This document shows, piece by piece, positions 25,559-34,063 of a stretch of DNA of 50,073 nucleotides. The stretch is from Bradyrhizobium sp. Lineage in GTDB: Bacteria; Pseudomonadota; Alphaproteobacteria; Rhizobiales; Xanthobacteraceae. The stretch spans positions 1-50,073 of the forward strand of contig NZ_SSNA01000032.1 in assembly GCF_004799445.1 (NCBI RefSeq), given 5' to 3'. The number at the start of each line of letters is the position of its first letter. Within the stretch, counting starts at the first letter, position 1. The notes beneath the pieces were generated by a model that did not search any database, was not told the origin of the DNA, and saw only the letters and a program-made list of their open reading frames with translations. The position numbers and the translations under genes are program-made.

Positions 25559-28378
25559 TTATCCAGTCGCCTCTTTCACCAATTCGTCGGCGGCTTCCGC
25601 CAAGAGCTCGTCGGATGCTTCGCCATAGACCGCTTCGCGGCCGATTTCCAGCATCACCGGAACCGCCAGCGGCGAAACCCGCATCAGTTCCCGGTGGGTG
25701 ATTCGCCCCTTGATTCGCAGCAGCATATCACCCAATCGGCGCAGATCGAGCAAGCCGGTCGCGGCATCGGCGCGGGCGGCGCGCAGCAGCACGTGATCGG
25801 GCTGATGCTTGCGCAACACGTCGTAAATCAGGTCGGTCGAAAACAACACCTGACGTCGGGTTTTTTCCTCGCCGGTGAAGCGGCGTGCGATCAGTCCCGA
25901 GATCAGCGCGCAGGTGCGGAAGGTTCGTTTCATCAGCGCGGATTCCGCAAGCCAGGCTTCGAGGTCGTCGCCCAGCATGTCCGGATCGAACAATGCGTTG
26001 AGATCGAGCCGGCCCTGCCGGATCATGAACGACATGTCGCCGAGCCCCCACACCGCCAACGCATACTCATTGGCGACAAATCCGAGCGGCCGCGCGCGGG
26101 CGCGCTCCAGCCGCCGCGTCAAGAGCATGCCGAGCGTCTGATGCGCCAGTCGGCCCTCGAAGGGATAGCAGACCAAGTAGTGTTTATTGCCGCGTGGAAA
26201 AGTTTCCACCACCAGCTCGCGCGCTCCGGGAACGCGCGACAGGTGCGCCTGCAGCGACAGCCAGTCGCGCACCTGGTCGGGCAGGCCGTTCCACGCGCGC
26301 TTGTCAGCCAACAGATTTCGAACCCGTTCGGCGAGGTAAGTGGAGAGCGGAAACTTGCCGCCCATATAGGACGGCACCTTGGCGTCGGCGTCGTTGGCGC
26401 GCGAGACGTAGACCTGATCCTCCGAAAGCTGCTCGTAGCGCACCACCTCGCCGCCAAAGACAAAGGTGTCGCCGACCACCATCCCCTCGATGAAATATTC
26501 CTCGATCTCCCCCAGCATCCGGCCGCCGCGCCCCAGTGCGCCGGTTGATCCGGTATTTCCCTTGGCGCCGCGCGAGCGCACCAGGCGCACCTTCAGCATT
26601 GCCTCCTCGACGATGGTACCGACATTGAGGCGATAGCTTTGCCGCACACGCGGATTGGTGACGCGCCAGCGGCCGGCCTTGTCCTGCTTGATGCGCGCGA
26701 AGCGCTCATAGGTTTTCAGCGCGTAGCCGCCGGTGGCGACGAAATCGACCACGTCATCGAAATCGCTGCGCGACAGGCCTGAATAGGGGGCGGCGGTCAG
26801 CACCTCGGCATAGAGCTCGTCGGAGAGAAACGGTTCGCCGCAAGCACAGCCCAGCACGTGCTGCGCCAGCACGTCCAGCGCGCCGGTGCGCAGCGGCGGG
26901 GTGTCCTGCGCGTTCTCGTTGACCGCGTCGATCGCCACGTGACACTCCAGCACCTCGAAGCGATTGGCCGGCACAAGGACCGCGCGCGACGCTTCGTCGA
27001 TGCGGTGGTTGGCGCGGCCGATACGCTGCATCAGGCGCGAGGCGCCCTTCGGCGCGCCGATATTGATGACGAGGTCGACATCGCCCCAGTCGACGCCGAG
27101 ATCGAGCGAGGAAGTGCAGACCACGCCGCGCAGTCGGCCCGCAGCCATGGCGTCCTCGACCTTGCGGCGCTGCGCCACGTCGAGCGAACCGTGATGCAGC
27201 GCGATCGCAAGGCCATCATCGTTCATCCGCCACAGGTCCTGGAACAGCATCTCGGCCTGGCTGCGGGTGTTGACGAACACCAGCGTGGTCTTGTTGCGCT
27301 TGATCAGCTCATAGACCTCGTTGAGCGCATGGCGCGCGGAATGCCCGGCCCAGGGCAGCCTTTCGCGGGTGTCGAGCATCTCGACGATCGGCGCCGCCGC
27401 GCCGCCGGCGATCACGATATCGGCCGCCGCGCTCTCGCCGCCGCGCTGCGGCACCAGAAAACGCGCCAGTGATTCCGGCTCGGCGACCGTCGCCGACAGT
27501 CCGATCGCGCGCAGCTGCGGCGCCAGCCGCCACAGCCGCGCCAGGCCCAGCGACAACAGATCGCCGCGCTTGGAGGTGACCAGCGCATGCAGCTCGTCGA
27601 GCACGATGCGCTTCAGGGACGAGAACAGAAACGGCGCGTCGTCGGACGACAATAACAGCGCCAGTTGCTCCGGCGTGGTGAGCAGGATGTCCGGCGGATA
27701 ACGCCGCTGCCGCTGCCGGCGCGAGACCGGCGTATCGCCGGTGCGGGTCTCGACCTTGACGGCTAGGCCCATCTCGGCGATCGGCGCCTCCAGATTGCGC
27801 GCGATATCAACCGCGAGCGCCTTCAGCGGCGAGATGTAGAGCGTGTGGAGGCCGCCGCTTCGTTTCACCTCGCGTCCGGTGGAGGTGAGGTTGCTGCGCG
27901 AGGCATGCGCCGCGAGCGCTGCATCTTCCTGCGCAGCAGGCGCCTCTTTCTCCCCTCCCCCCGCGCGCGCAACGCGTGGCGGGGTCCGAGGCGAGCGAAG
28001 CTCGCTCTCAAGGTCGGGGGTGGAGGGCGGTGCGGCAGTTTCGATGTCAGTTTGGAGACGCGAATTCGCGGAGCCACCCCCCACCCCCGACCCCTCCCCG
28101 CCGCTTCGCGGGAGGAGGGGAGAAGAGCGCACCGGCGATGAGGGCGCAGAGCGCGCCGAATGAGAGAGAGCACTCAACTCCACCAGCGTCGGCAAGAACC
28201 CGGCGAGCGTCTTGCCGGCGCCGGTGGGCGCGATCAGCAGCGCCGAGCGGTCATCGCGGGCTTTGTCAAGCAGCGCCAGCTGATGCTCGCGCGGCGACCA
28301 TCCACGGCTCGCGAACCAGCGCAGAAACTTTTCAGGCAGCAGCGAGGACGGAAAAAGATCTGGTTCGAAGCTATTCAC
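25559..28378 (-). CDS. Ligase-associated DEXH-box helicase (Lhr-type) with in-frame repeat insertion
   Basis: A 939-residue Lhr-type superfamily 2 helicase. Walker A is PTGAGKT (51-57), motif Ia is TLYISPLKALAVDI (about 179-192), motif II is DELH (261-264), and motif III is in the AIGLSATVA block. The second RecA domain carries FVNTRSQAEM and QRIGRANHR. A long C-terminal Lhr domain follows. Between Walker A and motif Ia, where the family has a short linker, about 120 residues intervene. Roughly 85-145 of these are translated from a palindromic repeat also present in the ligase gene. The frame is kept, so the protein is probably made. It is upstream of pdeM and downstream of a methyltransferase gene. 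Confidence 0.93.
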   Translation of the reverse strand: MNSFEPDLFPSSLLPEKFLRWFASRGWSPREHQLALLDKARDDRSALLIAPTGAGKTLAGFLPTLVELSALSHSARSAPSSPVRSSPLLPRSGGEGSGVGGGSANSRLQTDIETAAPPSTPDLESELRSPRTPPRVARAGGGEKEAPAAQEDAALAAHASRSNLTSTGREVKRSGGLHTLYISPLKALAVDIARNLEAPIAEMGLAVKVETRTGDTPVSRRQRQRRYPPDILLTTPEQLALLLSSDDAPFLFSSLKRIVLDELHALVTSKRGDLLSLGLARLWRLAPQLRAIGLSATVAEPESLARFLVPQRGGESAAADIVIAGGAAAPIVEMLDTRERLPWAGHSARHALNEVYELIKRNKTTLVFVNTRSQAEMLFQDLWRMNDDGLAIALHHGSLDVAQRRKVEDAMAAGRLRGVVCTSSLDLGVDWGDVDLVINIGAPKGASRLMQRIGRANHRIDEASRAVLVPANRFEVLECHVAIDAVNENAQDTPPLRTGALDVLAQHVLGCACGEPFLSDELYAEVLTAAPYSGLSRSDFDDVVDFVATGGYALKTYERFARIKQDKAGRWRVTNPRVRQSYRLNVGTIVEEAMLKVRLVRSRGAKGNTGSTGALGRGGRMLGEIEEYFIEGMVVGDTFVFGGEVVRYEQLSEDQVYVSRANDADAKVPSYMGGKFPLSTYLAERVRNLLADKRAWNGLPDQVRDWLSLQAHLSRVPGARELVVETFPRGNKHYLVCYPFEGRLAHQTLGMLLTRRLERARARPLGFVANEYALAVWGLGDMSFMIRQGRLDLNALFDPDMLGDDLEAWLAESALMKRTFRTCALISGLIARRFTGEEKTRRQVLFSTDLIYDVLRKHQPDHVLLRAARADAATGLLDLRRLGDMLLRIKGRITHRELMRVSPLAVPVMLEIGREAVYGEASDELLAEAADELVKEATG
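27949..28123 (-). repeat. Palindromic repeat inserted in frame in the helicase gene
   Basis: On the coding strand it begins near TCCCCTCCTCCCGCGAAGCG and includes GGGGAGGGGTCGGGGGTGGG. After a variable core it continues with CCCCGACCTTGAGAGCGAG, a GCGAGCTTCGCTCGC hairpin and GGACCCCGCCACGCG. The same blocks occur in the same order in the ligase gene at 30790-30953. The translation includes PRSGGEGSGVGGG and SPRTPPR. Confidence 0.88.
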
Positions 28379-28457
28379 GAGCTCAGGTTAAGCCGGTCCG
28401 GCCACGGCGGTCGAGTGCTTAGAAGGCCGGGCAATCCATCCGATTGTCGCGGATGGC

Positions 28458-29384
28458 TCACGGCTTGGCCGCCACCACGACCAGACCGGGCACCGGCGTG
28501 TTGTCTTCGTTGCGGGCCGACAGCGTTTCAAGCTGCGACAATGCAAGGCCGGCCGCGTCGATCGACGCGCGCACATAAGCCGCGCCGTGGGCGTAGCGCA
28601 GCCCCTCGCCGATCACGACACCGTCACCGCCATGGGTTTCCGCGGTGAACGCCAATAGGCCGCCGGCAACCAGCACGCGCCTCGCCTCGTTCAGAACGGG
28701 GACGAGATCGGCGACATAGACCATCGCATCCGCCGCGAGGATGAGCTCGGCACTGGTGTCAGGCTTGCCGCGCAAGCCCTCCAGCATGTCGGCCACCTCC
28801 AGCTCGGCATAAAGCCCGGTGGCACGCGATTTCTCGACCATGCGCGGCGACAGGTCGATGCCGGTGAAATGATCGACCCCCCTGGCGAAGGCGTTCGCCG
28901 CCAATCCGGTGCCGCAGCCGAGATCGATGGCACGCCTGAAGAAGGCCGGCTTGCGGACCGCGTGGCGGGCGGCCAGCACCGCCTTGAACAATAGCGCAGG
29001 GCCGCGATAGCCGAGATCGTCGACCAGGGCACTTTCGAATTTCGGCGCGTATTGATCGAACAGCGCGCGGACGTAGGCCGACGGCATTGCTGACAGTTTC
29101 TCGGCGCCCAGCAGCATCAGCCGTAAGCTCGCGCCGTGCCGGTCGTCGCGGTCGGCGACCAGTGCTTTCCGGAAGGCTGCAATCGCCGCATCGCGCTCGC
29201 CAAGCTGTTCGCGGATTTGGCCAAGCGTGAACCAGGCGGAGGCAAAACCGGGCGCAAGCTCGGTTGCCTGAACCAGGAGATCGGCGGCGGCGGCGAGATC
29301 GCCCTTGAGCCGCAGATCGCGCGCAAAATCAAACCGGCGGTCGGCAACCAGATCGCCGGAGGACAGGAACAGTCGCGCGGGCAT
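28458..29384 (-). CDS. TPR-containing class I SAM-dependent methyltransferase
   Basis: A protein of about 308 residues. The N-terminal 90 residues form TPR-like helices (DFARDLRLKGDLAAAADLLVQ, AWFTLGQIREQLGERDAAIAAF). A methyltransferase domain follows, with motif I AIDLGCGTGLAA (about 152-163 in this reading), the acidic strand FTGIDLS and the post-I block AELILAADAMVYV. The target cannot be named. TPR-methyltransferases of this type modify proteins or small molecules. The start is the ATG at 29384 or a GTG nine bases earlier. It is first on the minus strand before the helicase and pdeM genes and divergent from the exonuclease gene, so it may be part of the repair unit. Confidence 0.85.
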   Translation of the reverse strand: MPARLFLSSGDLVADRRFDFARDLRLKGDLAAAADLLVQATELAPGFASAWFTLGQIREQLGERDAAIAAFRKALVADRDDRHGASLRLMLLGAEKLSAMPSAYVRALFDQYAPKFESALVDDLGYRGPALLFKAVLAARHAVRKPAFFRRAIDLGCGTGLAANAFARGVDHFTGIDLSPRMVEKSRATGLYAELEVADMLEGLRGKPDTSAELILAADAMVYVADLVPVLNEARRVLVAGGLLAFTAETHGGDGVVIGEGLRYAHGAAYVRASIDAAGLALSQLETLSARNEDNTPVPGLVVVAAKP

Positions 29385-29454
29385 CAGCTCCACACTCGGT
29401 TCGCGGGCTTACTTCTCCCGGTCGGGGAGAGGTAAAAATCGCCGCTGCACGCCC

Positions 29455-29461
29455 TATATAT
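29455..29461 (+). promoter_or_regulatory. Possible -10 element placing the exonuclease mRNA start at its ATG
   Basis: TATATAT ends six bases before the ATG of the exonuclease gene. If it is a -10 box, transcription would begin at or next to the A of the start codon and the mRNA would be leaderless. No ribosome-binding site is visible upstream of that ATG. No clear -35 element is present. Confidence 0.4.
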
Positions 29462-29466
29462 CCAAA

Positions 29467-30504
29467 ATGCGTCCGCAAGACATCCTGATGCCCGTCGCCG
29501 CCGGTCTGTGCTGCAAACCCGGCGGCTTCCATATCGATCCGGTGCGGCCGGTCGAGCGCGCCGTCATCACCCACGGCCATTCCGACCATGCACGGCCGGG
29601 CCATGGCGCGGTGCTGGCCACCCAGGAGACGCTCGACATGATGCGGCTGCGCTACGGCGACCATTTCGCCGGCACAACGCAGGCCATTGGCTATGGCGAA
29701 GCGATAAAACTCGGCGACGTCACCGTCGAATTTCATCCCGCAGGCCATGTGCTGGGCTCGGCGCAGATCGCGGTGGCTCGCGGCGGCATCCGCATCGTCG
29801 CCTCCGGTGACTACAAGGACGCGCCCGACCCGACCTGCGCGCCGTTCGAGGTGGTGCCCTGCGACGTCTTCATCACCGAGGCCACTTTTGGCCTGCCGGT
29901 GTTTCGCCACGGGAGCGCGGCGGACGAGGTGAAAAAACTGCTGGCCTCGGTGGCGCTGTTTCCGGAGCGCGCGCATCTGGTCGGCGCCTATTCGCTCGGC
30001 AAGGCGCAGCGCGTGATCGCGCTGCTGCGAGAAGCCGGCTACGACGCGCCGATCTATCTGCACGGCGCGATGGAAAAGATCACCCACTATTATCAGAGCC
30101 GCGGTGTGGCGCTCGGTGAACTGCGCCCGGTCAGAGGCATGAAGAAGGCCGATCTCGCCGGCACCGTCACGCTGGCGCCGCCGTCGGCCACCTCCGACAT
30201 CTGGACAAGACGATTTCCCGATCCGGTCACGGCGTTCGCCTCGGGCTGGATGCGGGTGCGTGCCCGCGCCCGCCAGCGCGGCGTCGAACTGCCGCTGGTG
30301 ATATCGGACCACGCCGACTGGGACGGCCTGACCGCCACCATCGACGCCACCGGCGCGGGCGAAATCTGGGTCACCCACGGTCAGGAGGACGCGCTGGTGC
30401 ATTGGTGCAAGACGCGCGGCCTCGCGGCGCGGCCGCTCGATCTGGTCGGCTACGGCGACGAGGATGAAGGCGAGACGACTTCATCAGAGGATGGCGAAGC
30501 ATGA
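29467..30504 (+). CDS. Ligase-associated DNA damage response exonuclease (MBL fold)
   Basis: A 345-residue metallo-beta-lactamase/beta-CASP-type nuclease. The metal motif THGHSDHARPGHG supplies H36, H38, D40 and H41, with HPAGHVLGSAQ and SGDYKDAPDPTC as later metal ligands. SDHADWDGL and WVTHGQEDALVHW are further conserved blocks. Length and signatures match the exonuclease that accompanies PdeM, the DEXH helicase and the ATP-dependent ligase. The start begins MRPQDILMPVAAGLCC. The stop overlaps the ligase start (ATGA), giving translational coupling. It is divergent from the methyltransferase-helicase-pdeM unit. Confidence 0.94.
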   Translation: MRPQDILMPVAAGLCCKPGGFHIDPVRPVERAVITHGHSDHARPGHGAVLATQETLDMMRLRYGDHFAGTTQAIGYGEAIKLGDVTVEFHPAGHVLGSAQIAVARGGIRIVASGDYKDAPDPTCAPFEVVPCDVFITEATFGLPVFRHGSAADEVKKLLASVALFPERAHLVGAYSLGKAQRVIALLREAGYDAPIYLHGAMEKITHYYQSRGVALGELRPVRGMKKADLAGTVTLAPPSATSDIWTRRFPDPVTAFASGWMRVRARARQRGVELPLVISDHADWDGLTATIDATGAGEIWVTHGQEDALVHWCKTRGLAARPLDLVGYGDEDEGETTSSEDGEA

Positions 30505-32381
30505 ACCGCTTCGCTGAACTGCTCGATCGGCTCGCCTATGAGCCCGGCCGCAACAACAAGCTGCGGCTGCTCGCCGGCTATTTCCGCGAGGTCGAAGACC
30601 CCGACCGCGGCTACGCGCTCGCCGCGCTGACCGGCGCGCTGTCGTTCAAACACGCCAAACCCGGGCTGATCCGCGACCTGATCGCCGAGCGCACCGATCC
30701 GGTGCTGTTCGCCTTGTCGTATGATTACGTCGGCGACCTCTCGGAGACGGTGGCGCTGATGTGGCCGTCTCCGTTCCACGGAGGATCTACTCCCCTCCCC
30801 CCGCGAAGCGGCGGGGAGGGGTCGGGGGTGGGGGGCGGCGCCGCAATCACGGAAACTGCGTTTCCTGCGGATAGACCCCCCACCCCCAACCTCGAGAGCG
30901 AGCCTTGCTCGCCTCGGACCCCGCCACGCGCGATGCGCGTGGAGGGTGGGGGGCGCACCATGCCCGACCACAACAATTCCGCCCCCGGCCACAACCACCC
31001 GCCGCCTCCAACCCTCACCGAAGTCGTCACCACACTTCGCACGCTCGGCAAGACCGAGCTGCCGAGGCAGCTATCACGCTGGCTCGACGAACTGGACGAG
31101 ACCGGCCGCTGGGCGCTGTTGAAACTCGTGACCGGCGCGATGCGGATCGGGATTTCGGCGCGGCTCGCCAAGACCGCGGCAGCCGAGTTCGGCGCCAAGG
31201 ACCCGCACGACATCGAACTGATGTGGCCGGGGCTCAGCCCGCCCTACCTCGATCTGTTTGCGTGGCTGGAAGGCCGCGGCGACAAGCCCGTCAATCTTGA
31301 TCCCTCGCCGTTCCGGCCGGTGATGCTGGCGCACGCGATCGAGGACACGGACTTCCGCAACATCGCCGCTTCCGACTACATCGCCGAATGGAAATGGGAC
31401 GGCATCCGCATCCAGGCCGTCAGCGGCAAAGACCCGCACGGCAATACCGTGGCACGGCTCTATTCGCGCACGGGCGAGGACATCACCAAAAGCTTTCCGG
31501 ACTTGCTGCCGTCACTCCATCTTCCGGGCGCGATCGACGGCGAATTGCTGGTGGTGCGCGAGCGCCGGGTGCAGAGTTTCAACGTGCTGCAGCAACGCCT
31601 CAACCGCAAGGTGGTCTCGCCGAAGCTGATCAAGGACTATCCGATCCATCTGCGCGCCTACGATCTGCTCGGCGAGGACGATACCGACCTGCGCGCGTTG
31701 CCGTTCGCCGAACGCCGCGCGCGGCTGGAAGCTTTTGTCAGCAGGCTCGACGATGCGCGGATCGATCTTTCGCCAACAATCCCGTTCGATAGTTGGGACG
31801 CGCTGACGTCGGCGCGACGCGATCCGGCTGGCGCCGGCGCCGGCGAAGATGCCGACGCCGTCGAAGGCGTGATGCTGAAGCGCCGCGACGCGCCGTATCT
31901 TCCGGGCCGCCCCAAAGGCCAGTGGTGGAAGTGGAAGCGCGACCCTCACATCATCGATGCCGTGCTGATGTACGCGCAGCGCGGCCACGGCAAGCGCTCG
32001 TCCTATTATTCGGACTATACGTTCGGTGTCTGGACCTCGGGGGACAACGGCGAGGAACTGGTGCCGGTCGGCAAGGCCTATTTCGGCTTCACCGACGAGG
32101 AGCTGCTGCAGATCGACCGTTTCGTCCGCCGCAACACGGTCGAAAAATTCGGTCCCGTCCGCCATGTCGTTCATGAACCTGAACAGGGGCTGGTGCTGGA
32201 AGTGGCTTTCGAGGGCCTGCAACGCTCGTCGCGGCACAAATCCGGCGTGGCGATGCGGTTTCCGCGCATCAACCGGCTGCGCTGGGACAAGCCACCGCGC
32301 GAGGCCGACCGGCTGGAAACGCTGGAGCGGGTGCTCAAAGCCGACCGAACCATTCAGGATGCGGCGGCAGACGGCCATTGA
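30501..32381 (+). CDS. ATP-dependent DNA ligase, cluster type, with in-frame repeat insertion
   Basis: A 626-residue ATP-dependent DNA ligase. The N-terminal DNA-binding domain (about 1-245) precedes the adenylation domain with motif I EWKWDGIR (Lys298 becomes adenylated). Later motifs are SRTGEDIT, DGELLVV and EGVMLKRRDAPYLPGR...WWKWKRDP. An OB domain follows (about 480-610). The DNA-binding domain is interrupted at about 91-157 by residues encoded by a palindromic repeat (PRSGGEGSGVGGG, LESEPCSPRTPPR). The native sequence seems to run from LSETVALMWP to PPPPTLTEVVTTL. The frame stays open and all catalytic motifs are intact, so activity is likely kept. It is coupled to the exonuclease gene. 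Confidence 0.94.
   Translation: MNRFAELLDRLAYEPGRNNKLRLLAGYFREVEDPDRGYALAALTGALSFKHAKPGLIRDLIAERTDPVLFALSYDYVGDLSETVALMWPSPFHGGSTPLPPRSGGEGSGVGGGAAITETAFPADRPPTPNLESEPCSPRTPPRAMRVEGGGRTMPDHNNSAPGHNHPPPPTLTEVVTTLRTLGKTELPRQLSRWLDELDETGRWALLKLVTGAMRIGISARLAKTAAAEFGAKDPHDIELMWPGLSPPYLDLFAWLEGRGDKPVNLDPSPFRPVMLAHAIEDTDFRNIAASDYIAEWKWDGIRIQAVSGKDPHGNTVARLYSRTGEDITKSFPDLLPSLHLPGAIDGELLVVRERRVQSFNVLQQRLNRKVVSPKLIKDYPIHLRAYDLLGEDDTDLRALPFAERRARLEAFVSRLDDARIDLSPTIPFDSWDALTSARRDPAGAGAGEDADAVEGVMLKRRDAPYLPGRPKGQWWKWKRDPHIIDAVLMYAQRGHGKRSSYYSDYTFGVWTSGDNGEELVPVGKAYFGFTDEELLQIDRFVRRNTVEKFGPVRHVVHEPEQGLVLEVAFEGLQRSSRHKSGVAMRFPRINRLRWDKPPREADRLETLERVLKADRTIQDAAADGH
30790..30953 (+). repeat. Palindromic repeat inserted in frame in the ligase gene
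   Basis: Blocks in order: TCCCCTCCCCCCGCGAAGCG, GGGGAGGGGTCGGGGGTGGG, a non-conserved core of about 45 bases, CCCCCAACCTCGAGAGCGAG, the hairpin GCGAGCCTTGCTCGC, then GGACCCCGCCACGCG and GGAGGGTGGGGGG. It is a relative of the repeat in the helicase gene at 27949-28123, in the same orientation relative to coding and the same reading frame. Confidence 0.88.
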
Positions 32382-32455
32382 CGCCGACAGGCGGGTTCCC
32401 CATCTCCCCTGCTCTGTACTACAGTATGCGGGCAAATCCGCGCGGGAGACCATCG

Positions 32456-32758
32456 ATGCCAGACGATACAAGGGAATTGCCGGCGGCCAATGAGGGCCTG
32501 TACCGCTTTCTCGGCGGCTCGCCGCTGACCGTGGCGTTCCGGCTGGTCCTGCTGTCGATCCTGGTCGGCGTGGTGCTCGCGGCCATCGGCTTCGATCCCT
32601 GGAACATTCTCAGCAGCATCCGGCTGTTGTTTCAGCGAATCTGGGATCTCGGCTTTGACGCCATCAACGGCTTGTGGCGCTATTTCCTGCTCGGCGCGGT
32701 GATCGTGATTCCGCTCTGGCTGCTGTCGCGGTTGTTCAGCGCGCCGCGCGGGCGATAG
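32456..32758 (+). CDS. DUF6460 small inner-membrane protein
   Basis: A 100-residue protein with two membrane helices (about 26-45, VAFRLVLLSILVGVVLAAIG; about 75-95, WRYFLLGAVIVIPLWLLSRL). They flank a segment with FDPWNILSSIRLLF. The sequence FLGGSPLTVAFRL and the overall form match a conserved alphaproteobacterial family of unknown function. The ATG at 32456 has GGGAG upstream. It lies 74 bases after the ligase stop and may be in the same transcript, though a functional link is not evident. Confidence 0.8.
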   Translation: MPDDTRELPAANEGLYRFLGGSPLTVAFRLVLLSILVGVVLAAIGFDPWNILSSIRLLFQRIWDLGFDAINGLWRYFLLGAVIVIPLWLLSRLFSAPRGR

Positions 32759-32780
32759 GATCGCGCGCAGGCCGGGTTCG

Positions 32781-34052
32781 TTGACTTCCATATCCAAGGT
32801 TACGACCGCGCAGGTTTTCGCCATCGCCGGTCCGGCGATGGTCGCAAACCTGACGACGCCGCTGATCGGCATCGTCTCGACCATTGCGATTGGGCGGCTC
32901 GGCGACGCCACGCTGCTCGGCGGGGTGGCGATGGCAACGGTTGTCTTCGACTGCCTGATCTGGCTGTTCGCCTTCCTGCGCATGGGCACGATTGCCTTCA
33001 CCGCCCAGGCGCTTGGCGCCGGCGAGGTGCAGGAAATACGCGCGCTGCTGGTGCGGGGACTCGTCATCGCAGCACTGGTCGGAGCCGGCCTCATCGTCCT
33101 GCAGCTACCGCTCGCCGCGGTCCTGCTCGACGCCATGGGCGGCAGCGAGGGCGTCACCCGCGCGGCCAGGGTCTACTTCGGCATTCGTATCTGGGCGGCG
33201 CCGCTGGCGCTTGCCAATTATGTCGTGCTCGGCTGGCTGATCGGACAGGCGCGCGCGGGACTGGCGCTCGCGGTTCAGATCGCGATCAACATCAACATCG
33301 TCAACATGGCCGCGACCGTGGCACTTGTGCTTTGGCTCGACACCGGGATTGCGGGCGCCGCGATCGCCGCCGTTGTCGCCGAAGCGGTCGGTCTCTTGCT
33401 CGGCGTTCTGGTCGCGCGACGCCTCACGCACCAACCACTGAACGTGCCGATCTCGGCTCTGCTCGATCGCGCCAAGCTGGTCCGCATGCTGGCGGTCAAT
33501 CGCGACATCATGATCGCCGCCAACGCGGTGCTGAACAACTTCCTGCTGATCAGCGCCTTCTTCCTCGACGGCCTCGCCAACGCGGCCGAGCAGCTCTGCG
33601 GACGCGCCTGCGGCGCCCGCGATCGCGCCGCGTTCTCGGGCGCGGTCCGCCTGGTGATCCTGTGGGGATTTGGCTTTGCGCTTGCGGTGGCCGCGATTTT
33701 TGCGCTGTTCGGCCCCTGGCTGATCCAGGCCATGACCGCCAGCGAGGACGTTCGGCAGAATGCGCTGGCCTATTTATGGTTCGTGGCGGTGTCGCCATTG
33801 CTGGCGGTGTTCGCCTTCGCCTATGACGGCATCTTCATCGGCGCGACCTGGGCGCGCGACATGCGCAACCTGATGGTGCTTTCACTGCTGATCTTTCTCG
33901 GCACCTGGTTTGCGCTGCGTGCGTTCGGCAATGCCGGTTTGTGGACCGCCTTTCTGATATTTTACGCCGCGCGCGGGGGCTTGCAGGCGCTGCGCTATCC
34001 GGCGAACCTGCGCGCTTCGTTCGAAGAGGCGCCGGTGACTTGCCGGGGTTAA
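32781..34052 (+). CDS. MATE-family efflux transporter
   Basis: A 423-residue inner-membrane antiporter with about twelve helices in two bundles. It begins VFAIAGPAMVANLTTPLIGIVSTI, the usual MATE opening, with the second bundle starting near MIAANAVLNNFLLISAFFLDGLANAAEQ. It is of the DinF-like subgroup by length and by GNAGLWTAFLIFYAARG near the end. Members export cationic drugs or metabolites using Na+ or H+. The TTG start at 32781 is the family-like beginning. The next gene starts 11 bases after the stop, so the two are likely co-transcribed. Confidence 0.92.
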   Translation: MTSISKVTTAQVFAIAGPAMVANLTTPLIGIVSTIAIGRLGDATLLGGVAMATVVFDCLIWLFAFLRMGTIAFTAQALGAGEVQEIRALLVRGLVIAALVGAGLIVLQLPLAAVLLDAMGGSEGVTRAARVYFGIRIWAAPLALANYVVLGWLIGQARAGLALAVQIAININIVNMAATVALVLWLDTGIAGAAIAAVVAEAVGLLLGVLVARRLTHQPLNVPISALLDRAKLVRMLAVNRDIMIAANAVLNNFLLISAFFLDGLANAAEQLCGRACGARDRAAFSGAVRLVILWGFGFALAVAAIFALFGPWLIQAMTASEDVRQNALAYLWFVAVSPLLAVFAFAYDGIFIGATWARDMRNLMVLSLLIFLGTWFALRAFGNAGLWTAFLIFYAARGGLQALRYPANLRASFEEAPVTCRG

Positions 34053-34063
34053 GGGAGCGGGCG

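Noticed and set aside
25103..26548. Long plus-strand frame across pdeM and the helicase
   Set aside because: Antisense shadow of two well-supported minus-strand genes. Its Gln/His/Arg-rich product has no motif.
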